Positions 1-8,762 of a stretch of DNA of 64,000 bases are shown here, piece by piece. Location: positions 86,900-150,899 of the forward strand of contig JAFDVS010000061.1 of NCBI GenBank assembly GCA_018268935.1, read 5' to 3'. Each line of letters starts with the position of its first letter. Position 1 is the first letter of the stretch. Below the pieces are notes generated by a model. That model saw nothing but the letters and a program-made list of their open reading frames with translations. It was not told the DNA's origin and made no database searches. A program made the position numbers and the translations under genes. The DNA is from Acidobacteriota bacterium (GTDB lineage: Bacteria > Acidobacteriota > Terriglobia > Bryobacterales > Bryobacteraceae).

Positions 1-1310
1 CCCGCCACCTGGTGATCCAGCAGCAGCGTCCCGCGATTATGCGGACATCCCGAACAGAAATTCGGCGGCCGGTGCGGAACCGGCGTCTTCCCCCGCATTG
101 ACACCGCCTCTAGCCGGTTCAATCGCGCCCGCACCGATTCGCGCCCTTCCATCAGCCGCCCCGCCACCGCCCGCGCAATCACATCCGGATCCAACTCACC
201 AGCCGCCGGCAACAACGCTGCCCCGTGCTCATCTTCCTTGCCCACCACCAGTGGCCGCACAGCGCAGTTGTACAGCGCATCGCGCAGTTGCATCTCCAGA
301 AAGCTGCGCTTCTCCTCAATCACGAAGATCTTCTCTAACCCCGTGGCAAACTCGCGCGCGAACACAGGCTCCACCGGAAAGGTCATCCCGAACTTCGCAA
401 TGCGAATCCCCATCGACGCCAGATCATCCTTGCCGATGCCCAAATCTCGCAGCGCCTGCATCAGGTCGTAGTAATACTTGCCCGCAGTCGCAATCCCCAG
501 CCGCGCATTCTCCTTCGCTCCGAACCACCGGTTCAATCCATTCGCCCGCGCGAACGCCTTCGCCGCCTCCAGCCGCCGCCGGTTCGCTTCCGGCTCAATC
601 ATGCTGGTGTAAGGAATCAACAGCCGCGCGTCGGTCTTCTTCTCATACCCCTCCGGCAGTACGACGCGCTGCCCATCCAAACTCACCTCCACCCGTCCGC
701 CCCCATCGCAAACCTGCGTCAATAACTTCAATCCGCACCACGCGCCCGTATACCGCGACAAAGCAATCCCCAACAAGCCCAGGTCCAGAATCTCCTGCGT
801 GTTCCCCGGAAACAACACCGGCATCGCCGCGTTCATCAAGCTGAAGTCGCTCTGGTGCGGAATCGACGAGCTCTTACATGCATGATCGTCCCCCGCCAGC
901 ACCAGCGCCGCGCACTTGCCCGCCGAGCCCGCCAGGTTCGCATGCCGGAAAATATCTCCACTGCGATCCACCCCAGGACCCTTGCCATACCAAATCCCCA
1001 GCACACCGTCATACGACGATTGCCCCATCACTTCGAAGATCTGCGTCCCGAACACCGCCGTCGCCGCCATATCTTCATTCACTCCGGGCCAGAAGTGAAT
1101 ATCGTGCTCGCGCAGCAATCCACCCGTGCGCTGCAAAGCCATGTCGTAGCCGCCCAGCGGCGATCCCTCATACCCCGAAATGAACGTGCCCGTCTTCAAC
1201 CCGGCCTTCCGGTCGAGACGCATCTGATCCATCGGCAACCGGACTAATGCCTGTATCCCAGTAAGATATACCGAGCCCGATTCAACGGTATACCGATCGT
1301 TAAGCTTCAT
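1..1310 (-). CDS. Indolepyruvate ferredoxin oxidoreductase, N-terminal part (runs off left edge)
   Basis: The minus strand reads open from an ATG at 1308-1310 to the window edge, giving about 436 residues that begin MKLNDRYTVESG. The product matches the long fused indolepyruvate:ferredoxin oxidoreductases (about 1150 residues in the family), which oxidatively decarboxylate aryl pyruvates from aromatic amino acid breakdown to aryl-acetyl-CoA and reduce ferredoxin. Visible signatures are GYEGSPLGGYD near residue 46, WYGKGPGVDRSGD, and near the edge the motif PNFCSGCPHN, which marks the start of the thiamine-pyrophosphate half. A purine-rich AGGGGA lies about 7 nt upstream of the ATG. The TPP and gamma domains would be outside the window. 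The long plus-strand readings over this stretch are shadows. Confidence 0.88.
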   Translation of the reverse strand, partial: MKLNDRYTVESGSVYLTGIQALVRLPMDQMRLDRKAGLKTGTFISGYEGSPLGGYDMALQRTGGLLREHDIHFWPGVNEDMAATAVFGTQIFEVMGQSSYDGVLGIWYGKGPGVDRSGDIFRHANLAGSAGKCAALVLAGDDHACKSSSIPHQSDFSLMNAAMPVLFPGNTQEILDLGLLGIALSRYTGAWCGLKLLTQVCDGGGRVEVSLDGQRVVLPEGYEKKTDARLLIPYTSMIEPEANRRRLEAAKAFARANGLNRWFGAKENARLGIATAGKYYYDLMQALRDLGIGKDDLASMGIRIAKFGMTFPVEPVFAREFATGLEKIFVIEEKRSFLEMQLRDALYNCAVRPLVVGKEDEHGAALLPAAGELDPDVIARAVAGRLMEGRESVRARLNRLEAVSMRGKTPVPHRPPNFCSGCPHNRGTLLLDHQVA

Positions 1311-1406
1311 CGGATGTTCCCCTATTATCACCCCATCCCGGCCCCGGCTCACTCACGCTCAACGTGGTTCAGGCCATCGTCGTTCCGCCGCTTTCTTTGC
1401 TGCCCA

Positions 1407-2561
1407 TCACCCAACGCCCCGTAACCAGCGATTGAGTGGCTCGGAGTAGTATCTGGCGATCACCCAGCCCAGCATCACCGAAACACACACCATTGCCACA
1501 TGCCAAACCGGAGCGGCATTGACATTCGATCCCCAAGCTACGAAAGCCTGCATGCCCGCGATCATCACGAATCCATGGGTCAAGTAAATCTCATAGCTAT
1601 TCCGCCCAATCCACGCCAGTGGATTCGACATCCTGGTCCTGGTCCCACTCGTCTCGATAGCCATCAGACACAGCGCTGTCCCTATCGCCAGCATGGTCAC
1701 ATCCACGCCATACCGCCAGAACTGCACGCGCACAATCGGGTACACCGCGATCTGAACCATCATCACCACTCCAACCCACCACAGCACTCTGCGGATCCCA
1801 GAGCTCAAAGTGTGGCGCTGGACTATCCACGCCGCAACGCAGCCCATTGCAATGCAATCGAACCCCGTCAAATAAGCCTTGTCCTCGGCAAACTCGTTCC
1901 CCCCTGCCCACGTAGTCCGCGCGAGAGGTCCGGCGATAATCAGCCCCGCCGCAACCAAGCCCAACAGCCGGCGGTCCGGCAACAAGCGGCACAACAGCGG
2001 ATAACCCAGATAGAACACCTCCTCAATCGAAAGCGACCACAGCACGTCCCAACTCGCCGGCAGATACCCCACCCGAATCTCCAGGACGTTGAGATGGAAA
2101 GTGGCCGCCGCGAACAGCGCCTCTGCCAACGTTGCCTTCTGCGAATCGATGACATACCCCTCGGCTCGCACCCCATGCAGCACGGAAAGAATCACCAGCA
2201 ACGCTACCAAACAAGGAGCAATCCGGGCGAAACGCAGTTTGTAGAATGCCTTCACATCCACTTGGCTCGGCGCCCCCCACCGGCGAAGCAGGTTCGTCGT
2301 GATCAGGAACCCCGAAATTACGAAGAAAACCTTAACCCCGTAATATCCGTTGTTGAAGAACGCTCGCTTCAATTCCGGCGCCAATCGAGATCCAAGGGCA
2401 CTCTTGCCGAACGGAATCCGGATGTTGATATGCATCAGGACAACGGCAAGAATCGAAAGTCCCCGTAGCACGTCAACCCCTAGCGATCGGTCGCGGACAA
2501 AAGATTGCACCCTCCCCCCAGTTGCGCATTCGGCCCGGAAATGTTTTAGAATCCCAATCAT
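1407..2561 (-). CDS. Membrane acyltransferase 3 family protein (OafA/YrhL-like)
   Basis: A 384-residue polytopic protein of the acyltransferase 3 family, which transfers acetyl or other acyl groups to cell-surface sugars. The N-terminal family hallmark is present: an LRGLSILAVVLMH segment with its conserved His, then a GVKVFFVISGFLI segment and a WSLSIEEVFYLGYP segment containing the conserved Glu. About ten hydrophobic segments follow, so it acts in the inner membrane. The ATG chosen at 2561 directly abuts the divergent ATG at 2562 and has no clear ribosome binding site; a GTG 48 nt further in is preceded by a G-rich run but with no spacer, so the true start is uncertain by about 16 residues. 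The acceptor sugar cannot be read from the sequence. Confidence 0.85.
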   Translation of the reverse strand: MIGILKHFRAECATGGRVQSFVRDRSLGVDVLRGLSILAVVLMHINIRIPFGKSALGSRLAPELKRAFFNNGYYGVKVFFVISGFLITTNLLRRWGAPSQVDVKAFYKLRFARIAPCLVALLVILSVLHGVRAEGYVIDSQKATLAEALFAAATFHLNVLEIRVGYLPASWDVLWSLSIEEVFYLGYPLLCRLLPDRRLLGLVAAGLIIAGPLARTTWAGGNEFAEDKAYLTGFDCIAMGCVAAWIVQRHTLSSGIRRVLWWVGVVMMVQIAVYPIVRVQFWRYGVDVTMLAIGTALCLMAIETSGTRTRMSNPLAWIGRNSYEIYLTHGFVMIAGMQAFVAWGSNVNAAPVWHVAMVCVSVMLGWVIARYYSEPLNRWLRGVG

Positions 2562-2819
2562 ATGGCAAATCCAGAAGATCTGTTGGCTGAAATCGCACGG
2601 CTCAAGCAGGAGAACGAAAATCTCAAGAAACCTGCCACCCGTGGCGTGATCAGTTACAAGGTGAGTGATAAGGGCGCCGTCTCCGTGTACGGGCTAGGCC
2701 GCTTTCCCGTCACACTCTACAAGGAACAGTGGGAGAAACTCCTTGATCGCGGCGATGAGTTGCGCAAGTTCATTGCCGACAACGACTCGTCATTGAAGAA
2801 AAAGGAAGCGGGCGCTTAA
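2562..2819 (+). CDS. Small conserved protein of unknown function
   Basis: An 85-residue soluble protein. The first 25 residues form a Leu/Glu/Lys heptad-like helix (LLAEIARLKQENENLKK), followed by a compact segment with VSVYGLGRFPVTLYKEQWEKLL, then a charged tail. Proteins of this shape, with the same GLGRFPVTLYKEQW core, occur in many bacteria without an assigned function; that statement is from memory. It starts back to back with the acyltransferase and ends one base before the stop of the convergent MaoC gene, so it is packed with no spacer on either side. No function is proposed. Confidence 0.75.
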   Translation: MANPEDLLAEIARLKQENENLKKPATRGVISYKVSDKGAVSVYGLGRFPVTLYKEQWEKLLDRGDELRKFIADNDSSLKKKEAGA

Positions 2820-3287
2820 CTACGCCCGGTAGAACCGCCCGATCGTCTCCGCGACGCAGGCCGGCTTCTGCCCCCCTTCCATTTCAATCGTCACATTCCA
2901 ACGCGTCTGCCAGCCGCCTTCTACATCGCTCACCTCGAGCAGTTGATGGCGGCTACGGATGCGAGCGCCGCATTTCACGGGGGAAATGAAGCGCACCTTG
3001 TTGCAGCCATAATTAATCGTCATCGCAAACTTCTGCTTCACTCCGATCACCGCATAGGAAAACTGCGATATCAGTGACATCGTCAGGTACCCGTGCGCAA
3101 TCGTCGTCCCGAACGGCGACTCTCTCTTGCACCGCTCCACGTCCACATGGATCCATTGAAAGTCATTCGTCGCTTCCGCGAATGCGTTGATCCGCTCCTG
3201 CGTGATCTCCAGCCAGTCGCTCACTCCAACTTCTGAGCCCACCAGCGTCCGCAATTCTTCTATTCCCTCAATCTCTCGTAACGGCAT
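2820..3287 (-). CDS. MaoC-like (R)-specific enoyl-CoA hydratase
   Basis: A 155-residue hot-dog-fold hydratase of the MaoC/NodN type. The catalytic motif region is visible: FAEATNDFQWIHVDVERCKRE followed by FGTTIAHGYLTMSL, giving the conserved Asp and His of the hydratase-2 motif. The family adds water to trans-2-enoyl-CoA. I start at the ATG at 3287 (MPLREIEG), because GAGG sits 6 nt upstream and the family normally begins just before GxxxGVSDW; a reading that extends further upstream would run into the divergent DUF1549 gene. It converges end to end with the small protein at 2562-2819. It could serve fatty acid breakdown or a CoA side pathway; context does not decide. Confidence 0.87.
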   Translation of the reverse strand: MPLREIEGIEELRTLVGSEVGVSDWLEITQERINAFAEATNDFQWIHVDVERCKRESPFGTTIAHGYLTMSLISQFSYAVIGVKQKFAMTINYGCNKVRFISPVKCGARIRSRHQLLEVSDVEGGWQTRWNVTIEMEGGQKPACVAETIGRFYRA

Positions 3288-3330
3288 TCCCACCTCGGCG
3301 TAAATATCCAATATAATCTCTTCCAAGCCC

Positions 3331-5928
3331 ATGTTAGCGCCAAGGATGCTGGTCACCTCACTCGTCGCCGTATTGCTTGCGGCCGCACAGGCCGGGCGTG
3401 TGGTCTCCTTCGACAACGAAGTAAAACCCCTGCTCGAAGCGCGTTGCATCAAGTGTCACGGCCCCGCCATGCAACTGGGTAAGCTCGATTTGCGCAGCCG
3501 CCAGGCCGCCCTCAAAGGCGGTGAAAAAGGCCCCGGCTTCCTCGCCGGCAACCCGCAACAGAGCATCCTCTTCAAACGCGTCGCCGGCCTCGAAAAGCCC
3601 GCCATGCCCATGGATGGCAAACTCACCGAAGCCGAGGTGGAAACCCTCAAGCTCTGGATCGAACAGGGCGCGAAATGGGAAGGCGAGATCGGTCTCAAGA
3701 AGCCTGCCGTCGATCCCCTTAAAGCAATTGAGGAATCTCCGCTGCCCCCTGGCGCCAAAGACTGGTGGAGCTTCAAAAAACCTGTCCGCCCCGATCTCCC
3801 CAAAGTCTCCGATGAGCGCTGGTCGAAGCACCCCATCGACGCCTTCATCAAACAGGAACTCGACAAGCAAGGTCTCAAGCCCGCGCCGCCAGCCGACAAG
3901 CGCACCCTCGTGCGCCGAGCCTATCTCGATCTCACCGGCCTGCCGCCCACGCCCGCTGAAGTCCGCCAGTACGTGGACGACCAGCGGCCCGATGCCTGGT
4001 CCCAACTCGTCGATCGCCTCCTCGCTTCGCCTCACTACGGCGAGCGCTGGGGCCGCCACTGGCTCGACGTGGCCCGCTACGCCGATTCCAACGGCTACGA
4101 GCATGACTTCGATCGGCCCAACGCCTGGCGCTATCGCGACTATGTCATTCGCTCCTTCAATCGCGACACGCCTTACGATCGGTTCCTTCTCGAACAACTC
4201 GCCGGCGACGAAGTCAATGAGGTCACCTACGACACGCTCACGGCCACCGGCTTCCTCCGCAACTACGCCAAGGTCGGCTTCCGCGAAAAAGACAATCCGC
4301 AGTTCCGCTTCGAATATCTCGATGACATGATCGCCACGCTCGGCCGCGGTGTCATGGGCATCACCGTGCACTGCGCCCGCTGCCACAACCACAAGTTCGA
4401 TCCCATTCTCCAGCGCGACTACTACAAGATCCAGGCGTCGTTGTACGGCTACGTCGAAGTCGAGCACCCCCTAGTGCCCAAGGAACAAGCCGACGAATAC
4501 TACCGCCAGAACGACGAGATCGACGCCAAAATCAAGCCTCTCCGCGCTCGCGTCGCCGCCATCGAAGATCCCTACAAACTCGTCCTCGTCAAAGACAAGT
4601 ACAAGCGTTTCCCGGCCAACGTGCAGGAAGCCATCGCCGTCCCCGAAGAACAGCGCACTCCCGGCCAAGCCCTGCTTGCCAATCAAATCATCCGCACCGT
4701 GCGTGTTTCGAGCGGCGAAGTCGCCCGCCACTTGAAGCCCGAAGAGCGCGCGGAGGTGCAGCGTCTCGAAGCCGAGATCGCCGCCTTGCAGAAGCAGCGC
4801 CCGAAGCCAATTCCCACGGCCATGGGCATCACCGATGGCGACTACCGCTTCGTCCCCGATGGCGCCGGCGATGAGCCCGCTCCCGGCAAGGGCGTCAAGA
4901 TGGAGGTCACCGAAGGTTCTTACCTCCACAAAGGCCCCGGCCCTTACAAGGTTCCGCCCTCTTACTTCCTGCATGGCGGAGATATGTACAGCCGCGGCTC
5001 GGTCATGAAGCCCGGCTTCGTCACCGTGATCACCAACGGCGAGCCCGCCACGGAATATCCATCGCCCAGCGGCAAAACATCCGGACGCCGCCGCGCCCTC
5101 GCCGAATGGTTCGCTTCGCCAGATCATCCGCTCACCGCGCGCGTCATGGCCAATCGCATTTGGCATCATCACTTCGGCCGGGGCATCGTCGCCACGCTCG
5201 ACAACTACGGCCGCACCGGCGAAAAGCCCACCCATCCCGAACTGCTCGATTGGCTCGCCGTTGAATTCCGCGAGCGCGGCTGGAGCATCAAGGCCATGCA
5301 CCGGCTCATCATGAACAGCCAGGCGTATCAGATGTCCTCCAGCTTCGCCGACGAAGGCAACCTCGCCAAAGACGCCGCCAACATGTATCTCTGGCGCTTC
5401 CGCCAGCAGCGACTGGAAGCCGAGGTGCTGCGCGATTCCATCCTGCATGTTGCCGGTTCACTCAACACGCTGATGGAAGGCCCCGCGGTCTTCCCACCGC
5501 TTCCCGAAGAGACGCTCCGCTCCATGAACAAAGGCATCTGGAAGCGCCAGCCCAACGGCCCGGAAACATGGCGCCGCAGCATCTACGTCTATCGCAAGCG
5601 CGGCCTCCCGTTCCCCTTCTTCGAAGTCTTTGATCTGCCCGACCAGACCATCACCTGTGGCCGCCGCACGGTTTCCACGGTGGCTACGCAAGCGCTCACC
5701 CTGCTCAATAACGAATTCGTTCTCGATCAATCGAAACGTTTCGCCGCGCGCCTGCAAGCCATGTCGGCCGATCGCAACGAACAGTTACGGCTGGCCTATG
5801 AGATCGCTCTTGGACGCCAGCCTACCAGCGAGGAACTGTCCGTCGCCACGGAATTCCTCCAGAAGAACCAGATGGATGACCTGGCCCACGTGCTGCTCAA
5901 CCTGAGCGAGTTTCTGTACATGAGGTAA
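3331..5928 (+). CDS. PSCyt1/DUF1549/DUF1553 cytochrome-c-like protein
   Basis: An 865-residue exported protein of the type common in planctomycetes and acidobacteria. A hydrophobic signal (residues 6-22) is followed by a single heme c site CIKCH (C39, C42, H43) in a PSCyt1 domain, then a DUF1549 domain (from about residue 155, with the HYGERWGRHWLDVARYADSNG block) and a C-terminal DUF1553 domain (from about 590, with ALAEWFASPDHPLTARVMANRIWHHHFGRG). A second CARCHNHKF motif near residue 350 is another candidate heme or metal site. It is followed 2 nt later by a DUF1501 gene, the usual partner. Function of these pairs is unknown; an extracytoplasmic redox role is inferred from the heme site. 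No good ribosome binding site precedes the first ATG. Confidence 0.9.
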   Translation: MLAPRMLVTSLVAVLLAAAQAGRVVSFDNEVKPLLEARCIKCHGPAMQLGKLDLRSRQAALKGGEKGPGFLAGNPQQSILFKRVAGLEKPAMPMDGKLTEAEVETLKLWIEQGAKWEGEIGLKKPAVDPLKAIEESPLPPGAKDWWSFKKPVRPDLPKVSDERWSKHPIDAFIKQELDKQGLKPAPPADKRTLVRRAYLDLTGLPPTPAEVRQYVDDQRPDAWSQLVDRLLASPHYGERWGRHWLDVARYADSNGYEHDFDRPNAWRYRDYVIRSFNRDTPYDRFLLEQLAGDEVNEVTYDTLTATGFLRNYAKVGFREKDNPQFRFEYLDDMIATLGRGVMGITVHCARCHNHKFDPILQRDYYKIQASLYGYVEVEHPLVPKEQADEYYRQNDEIDAKIKPLRARVAAIEDPYKLVLVKDKYKRFPANVQEAIAVPEEQRTPGQALLANQIIRTVRVSSGEVARHLKPEERAEVQRLEAEIAALQKQRPKPIPTAMGITDGDYRFVPDGAGDEPAPGKGVKMEVTEGSYLHKGPGPYKVPPSYFLHGGDMYSRGSVMKPGFVTVITNGEPATEYPSPSGKTSGRRRALAEWFASPDHPLTARVMANRIWHHHFGRGIVATLDNYGRTGEKPTHPELLDWLAVEFRERGWSIKAMHRLIMNSQAYQMSSSFADEGNLAKDAANMYLWRFRQQRLEAEVLRDSILHVAGSLNTLMEGPAVFPPLPEETLRSMNKGIWKRQPNGPETWRRSIYVYRKRGLPFPFFEVFDLPDQTITCGRRTVSTVATQALTLLNNEFVLDQSKRFAARLQAMSADRNEQLRLAYEIALGRQPTSEELSVATEFLQKNQMDDLAHVLLNLSEFLYMR

Positions 5929-5930
5929 CC

Positions 5931-7388
5931 ATGGCGAGACGCATCACATCCCGGCGCGACTTCCTCAATGAGATGGGCAACGGCATCGGCGGCCTCGGCC
6001 TCGCCTGGTTGTTGAACCAGCAGAACCTTCTCGCTGCCCCGCCTTCCACTGCTGCTGTCTGCGGTGCGGGCTCCAACATCCAGACGCCTTTTTCCCCAAA
6101 GAAGTCGCACTTTGCTCCGCGAGCCAAAGCCGTCATCTCGCTCTTCATGAGCGGTGGTGTCAGCCAGATGGACACCTTCGATCCCAAGCCGGCCCTCAAC
6201 AAATACGCGGGCCAGCCGCTGTCCGGCAAAGGCGAGATCGTCGTTCGTCAGGGCCACCCCGGCCCGCTCATGCCATCGCCTTTCACCTTCCAGAATTACG
6301 GCCAGTCCGGCATGCCCGTCTCTGAGCTATTCCCCAATCTGGCGAAACACGTCGACGACATCGCGTTCCTGCGCTCCGTCATCGGCCGCAGCAACGACCA
6401 CGTGATGGCCAGCTACGAACTCGCCACCGGCACCGTGCGCATGGGCGCTCCCAGCGTCGGCTCCTGGGTCACCTACGGACTCGGTTCGGAGAACCAGAAC
6501 CTGCCCGCCTACGTCGTTATCTACGATGCGCGCGGAGGCCCATTTGGCGGCCCTTCCAATTGGTCCGCCGGCTACATGCCCGCGGTCTATCAGGGCACCA
6601 TCTTCCGCTCCTCCGGTGACCCCATCGTCGATCTCACTCCGCCGCCTTCCGTCACGCAGGACCAGCAGCGCGCCCGCCTCGATCTGCTCGGCAAACTCAA
6701 CGCGCTCGATGAAACGCGCAACCCGGCGAACTCGGAACTGGCCGCCCGTATCGCTTCTTACGAACTCGCCTACCGCATGCAGGCCTGCGCGCCCGAAGCC
6801 GTCGACATCAGCAGCGAAACCGAAGTCACCAAGAAGCTCTACGGCCTGAATGAATCCACCACCGAAGCCTTCGGCCGTCAGTGCCTCATGGCCCGCCGCC
6901 TCGTCGAGCGTGGTGTGCGCTTCATCCAGCTTTATCACGGCGGGCTCGGCATTCAGAACCTCGACACCTGGGATGCCCACGAAGACATCCGCTCCAATCA
7001 CACCCGCCACGCGGCCAGCGTTGATGTGCCGATCGCGGGCCTGCTCGCCGATCTCAAGGCGCGCGGCCTGCTCGATTCCACGCTCGTTATCTTCGGCAGC
7101 GAGTTCGGCCGCATGCCCATCTCGCAACGCGGCGTAGGCCGCGATCACAACCCCGGCACGATGACCATGTTCATGGCCGGCGCGAAGATCAAAGGCGGCC
7201 AGGCCATCGGAGCCAGCGATGACTTCGGCTATAAGGCCGAAGTGCAGCCCATCAACGTACACGATCTGCACGCCTCCATTCTTCATCTGCTCGGCATGGA
7301 TCACACCAAGCTGACCTACGCTTATCAGGGACGCCAGATGCGCCTCACCGATGTGTACGGTGTGCCTGTGCCGCAACTCACCGCTTGA
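5931..7388 (+). CDS. DUF1501 family protein with Tat signal
   Basis: A 485-residue protein with a twin-arginine signal at the N-terminus (SRRDFLNEMG) followed by a hydrophobic stretch, so it is probably exported folded. The body is a DUF1501 domain, related to the alkaline-phosphatase/sulfatase fold: AVISLFMSGGVSQMDTFDPKP near residue 68, ARRLVERGVRFIQLYHGG near 325, and FGSEFGRMP near 390. GAGGTAA lies 4 nt before the ATG. It overlaps the next gene by 4 nt and follows the DUF1549 gene by 2 nt, so the three are very likely one transcript. Substrate unknown. A homologous DUF1549-DUF1501 pair sits on the other strand at 15.7-19.4 kb. Confidence 0.9.
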   Translation: MARRITSRRDFLNEMGNGIGGLGLAWLLNQQNLLAAPPSTAAVCGAGSNIQTPFSPKKSHFAPRAKAVISLFMSGGVSQMDTFDPKPALNKYAGQPLSGKGEIVVRQGHPGPLMPSPFTFQNYGQSGMPVSELFPNLAKHVDDIAFLRSVIGRSNDHVMASYELATGTVRMGAPSVGSWVTYGLGSENQNLPAYVVIYDARGGPFGGPSNWSAGYMPAVYQGTIFRSSGDPIVDLTPPPSVTQDQQRARLDLLGKLNALDETRNPANSELAARIASYELAYRMQACAPEAVDISSETEVTKKLYGLNESTTEAFGRQCLMARRLVERGVRFIQLYHGGLGIQNLDTWDAHEDIRSNHTRHAASVDVPIAGLLADLKARGLLDSTLVIFGSEFGRMPISQRGVGRDHNPGTMTMFMAGAKIKGGQAIGASDDFGYKAEVQPINVHDLHASILHLLGMDHTKLTYAYQGRQMRLTDVYGVPVPQLTA

Positions 7389-8743
7389 TTCCACTGCTGC
7401 TGCTGTTCGCTTCCCAATGGCTGCAATTCCGCGGCCCGAATGGGTCCGGCATCGCCACGGATGCGCAGCCTCCCATCGCTCTGCAAAAGCCCGCGTGGAA
7501 GACGGCTCTGCCCTTCGGCCGCTCCTCGCCCATCCTCATTCCGCAAGGCATCATCCTCACCGCCACCGACGGCGATACGCTCATCACGCTCTGCGTCGAT
7601 CGTGCCACAGGCAAAGTGAAGTGGCGCCGTGAAGCGAAGCGCCGGCACCGCCACGCCATCTATAAGATGAACGACGGCGCATCGCCAACGCCTGCTTCCG
7701 ATGGCCGCAATATCTTCGTCTTCTTCCCTGACTTCGGCCTCATCTCCTACACCGGCGATGGCGAGGAGCGCTGGCGCCTCCCCCTCGGCCCCTTCGACAG
7801 CTTCTACGGCATGGCCGGTTCGCCTGTCGTTCACAACGGCATGTTGTTCCTCGTCTGCGATCAGCGCCATGGCTCGTTCCTCATTGCTGTCGATACGCAA
7901 TCCGGCAAACAGCGGTGGCGCGCCGATCGCAATGCAGGCGGCTTTGAAGGCTTCTCCACGCCGCTCATCTACAACTCGCAATTGATCGTGCAGGGCTCCT
8001 TCCGCGTCGATGCCTACTCCACGTCCACCGGAGAAAAGCTCTGGTGGGCGCGCCGCCAGGGCTACAACCCCAAAGGCGTCCCTGTGCTCATCGGCGACTT
8101 GCTGGTGCTCTCCTCGCCTGGGTCCGACGAGCCGCAATACCCCGCCTACGACTCCGTTCTGCCGACCTACGACAATGACAGGAACGGCCTGCTCTCGCGA
8201 GAGGAGGTGAAGGCCAACGCCGATATGTACGAGCACTACGGCGCCATGGACGCCGATCGCGACGGCCAGGTGAACCGCCAGGAATACGACGTTATCCGCA
8301 ACCTCGGCGTCGGCGACTACGGCATGGTGGCTATCCGCCTCAGCCCCTCCGCGGAGGGCGATCTTACTGACTCCGCCGTCGTGTGGCGCGACAAACGTTC
8401 TTACCCCAACGTTCCCGCCCCGATACATTTTCAGGGGCTTTTGTTTTCCGTCCGCAACGGCGGCATCGTCACCACCCACGATCCGCAATCGGGCAAAGCC
8501 CTTCACACCGCCCGCCTCACCGATGCCCTCGGCGATTACTACAGCGCGCCAGCCGCCGCCAACGGCCACGTCTACTTCGCCAGCGAACAGGGTGTGGTCA
8601 GCGTGGTCCGCGCCAAGGCCGAATGGGAGATCGCCTCGGTCAATCCCATCGGCGATGAGATCTACGCAACTCCCGCCATTGAAGGCAACCGCCTCTTCCT
8701 CCGCACTCGTAACAACCTCCTCTGCTTCCTTTCGGTACATTGA
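7385..8743 (+). CDS. Secreted PQQ-like beta-propeller with two EF-hand motifs
   Basis: A 452-residue protein starting at a TTG that overlaps the stop of the DUF1501 gene (TTGA). After a short hydrophobic leader, the pattern WLQFRGPNGSG and repeats such as DRATGKVKWR, DTQSGKQRWR and STSTGEKLWW mark a PQQ-like (BamB-like) propeller. Between about residues 260 and 300 it contains two calcium-binding EF-hand loops, DNDRNGLLSREE and DADRDGQVNRQE, placed inside the propeller. No PQQ-dehydrogenase catalytic residues were identified, so a structural or binding role is more likely than an enzyme. Translational coupling to the DUF1549/DUF1501 pair suggests it belongs to that exported module. Confidence 0.85.
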   Translation: MIPLLLLFASQWLQFRGPNGSGIATDAQPPIALQKPAWKTALPFGRSSPILIPQGIILTATDGDTLITLCVDRATGKVKWRREAKRRHRHAIYKMNDGASPTPASDGRNIFVFFPDFGLISYTGDGEERWRLPLGPFDSFYGMAGSPVVHNGMLFLVCDQRHGSFLIAVDTQSGKQRWRADRNAGGFEGFSTPLIYNSQLIVQGSFRVDAYSTSTGEKLWWARRQGYNPKGVPVLIGDLLVLSSPGSDEPQYPAYDSVLPTYDNDRNGLLSREEVKANADMYEHYGAMDADRDGQVNRQEYDVIRNLGVGDYGMVAIRLSPSAEGDLTDSAVVWRDKRSYPNVPAPIHFQGLLFSVRNGGIVTTHDPQSGKALHTARLTDALGDYYSAPAAANGHVYFASEQGVVSVVRAKAEWEIASVNPIGDEIYATPAIEGNRLFLRTRNNLLCFLSVH

Positions 8744-8762
8744 AAGAAAAGGAGTGCCGCAG

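Noticed and set aside
1500..2468. 322-codon plus-strand reading within the acyltransferase
   Set aside because: Gln/His/Arg-rich shadow; the minus frame has a clear family signature.
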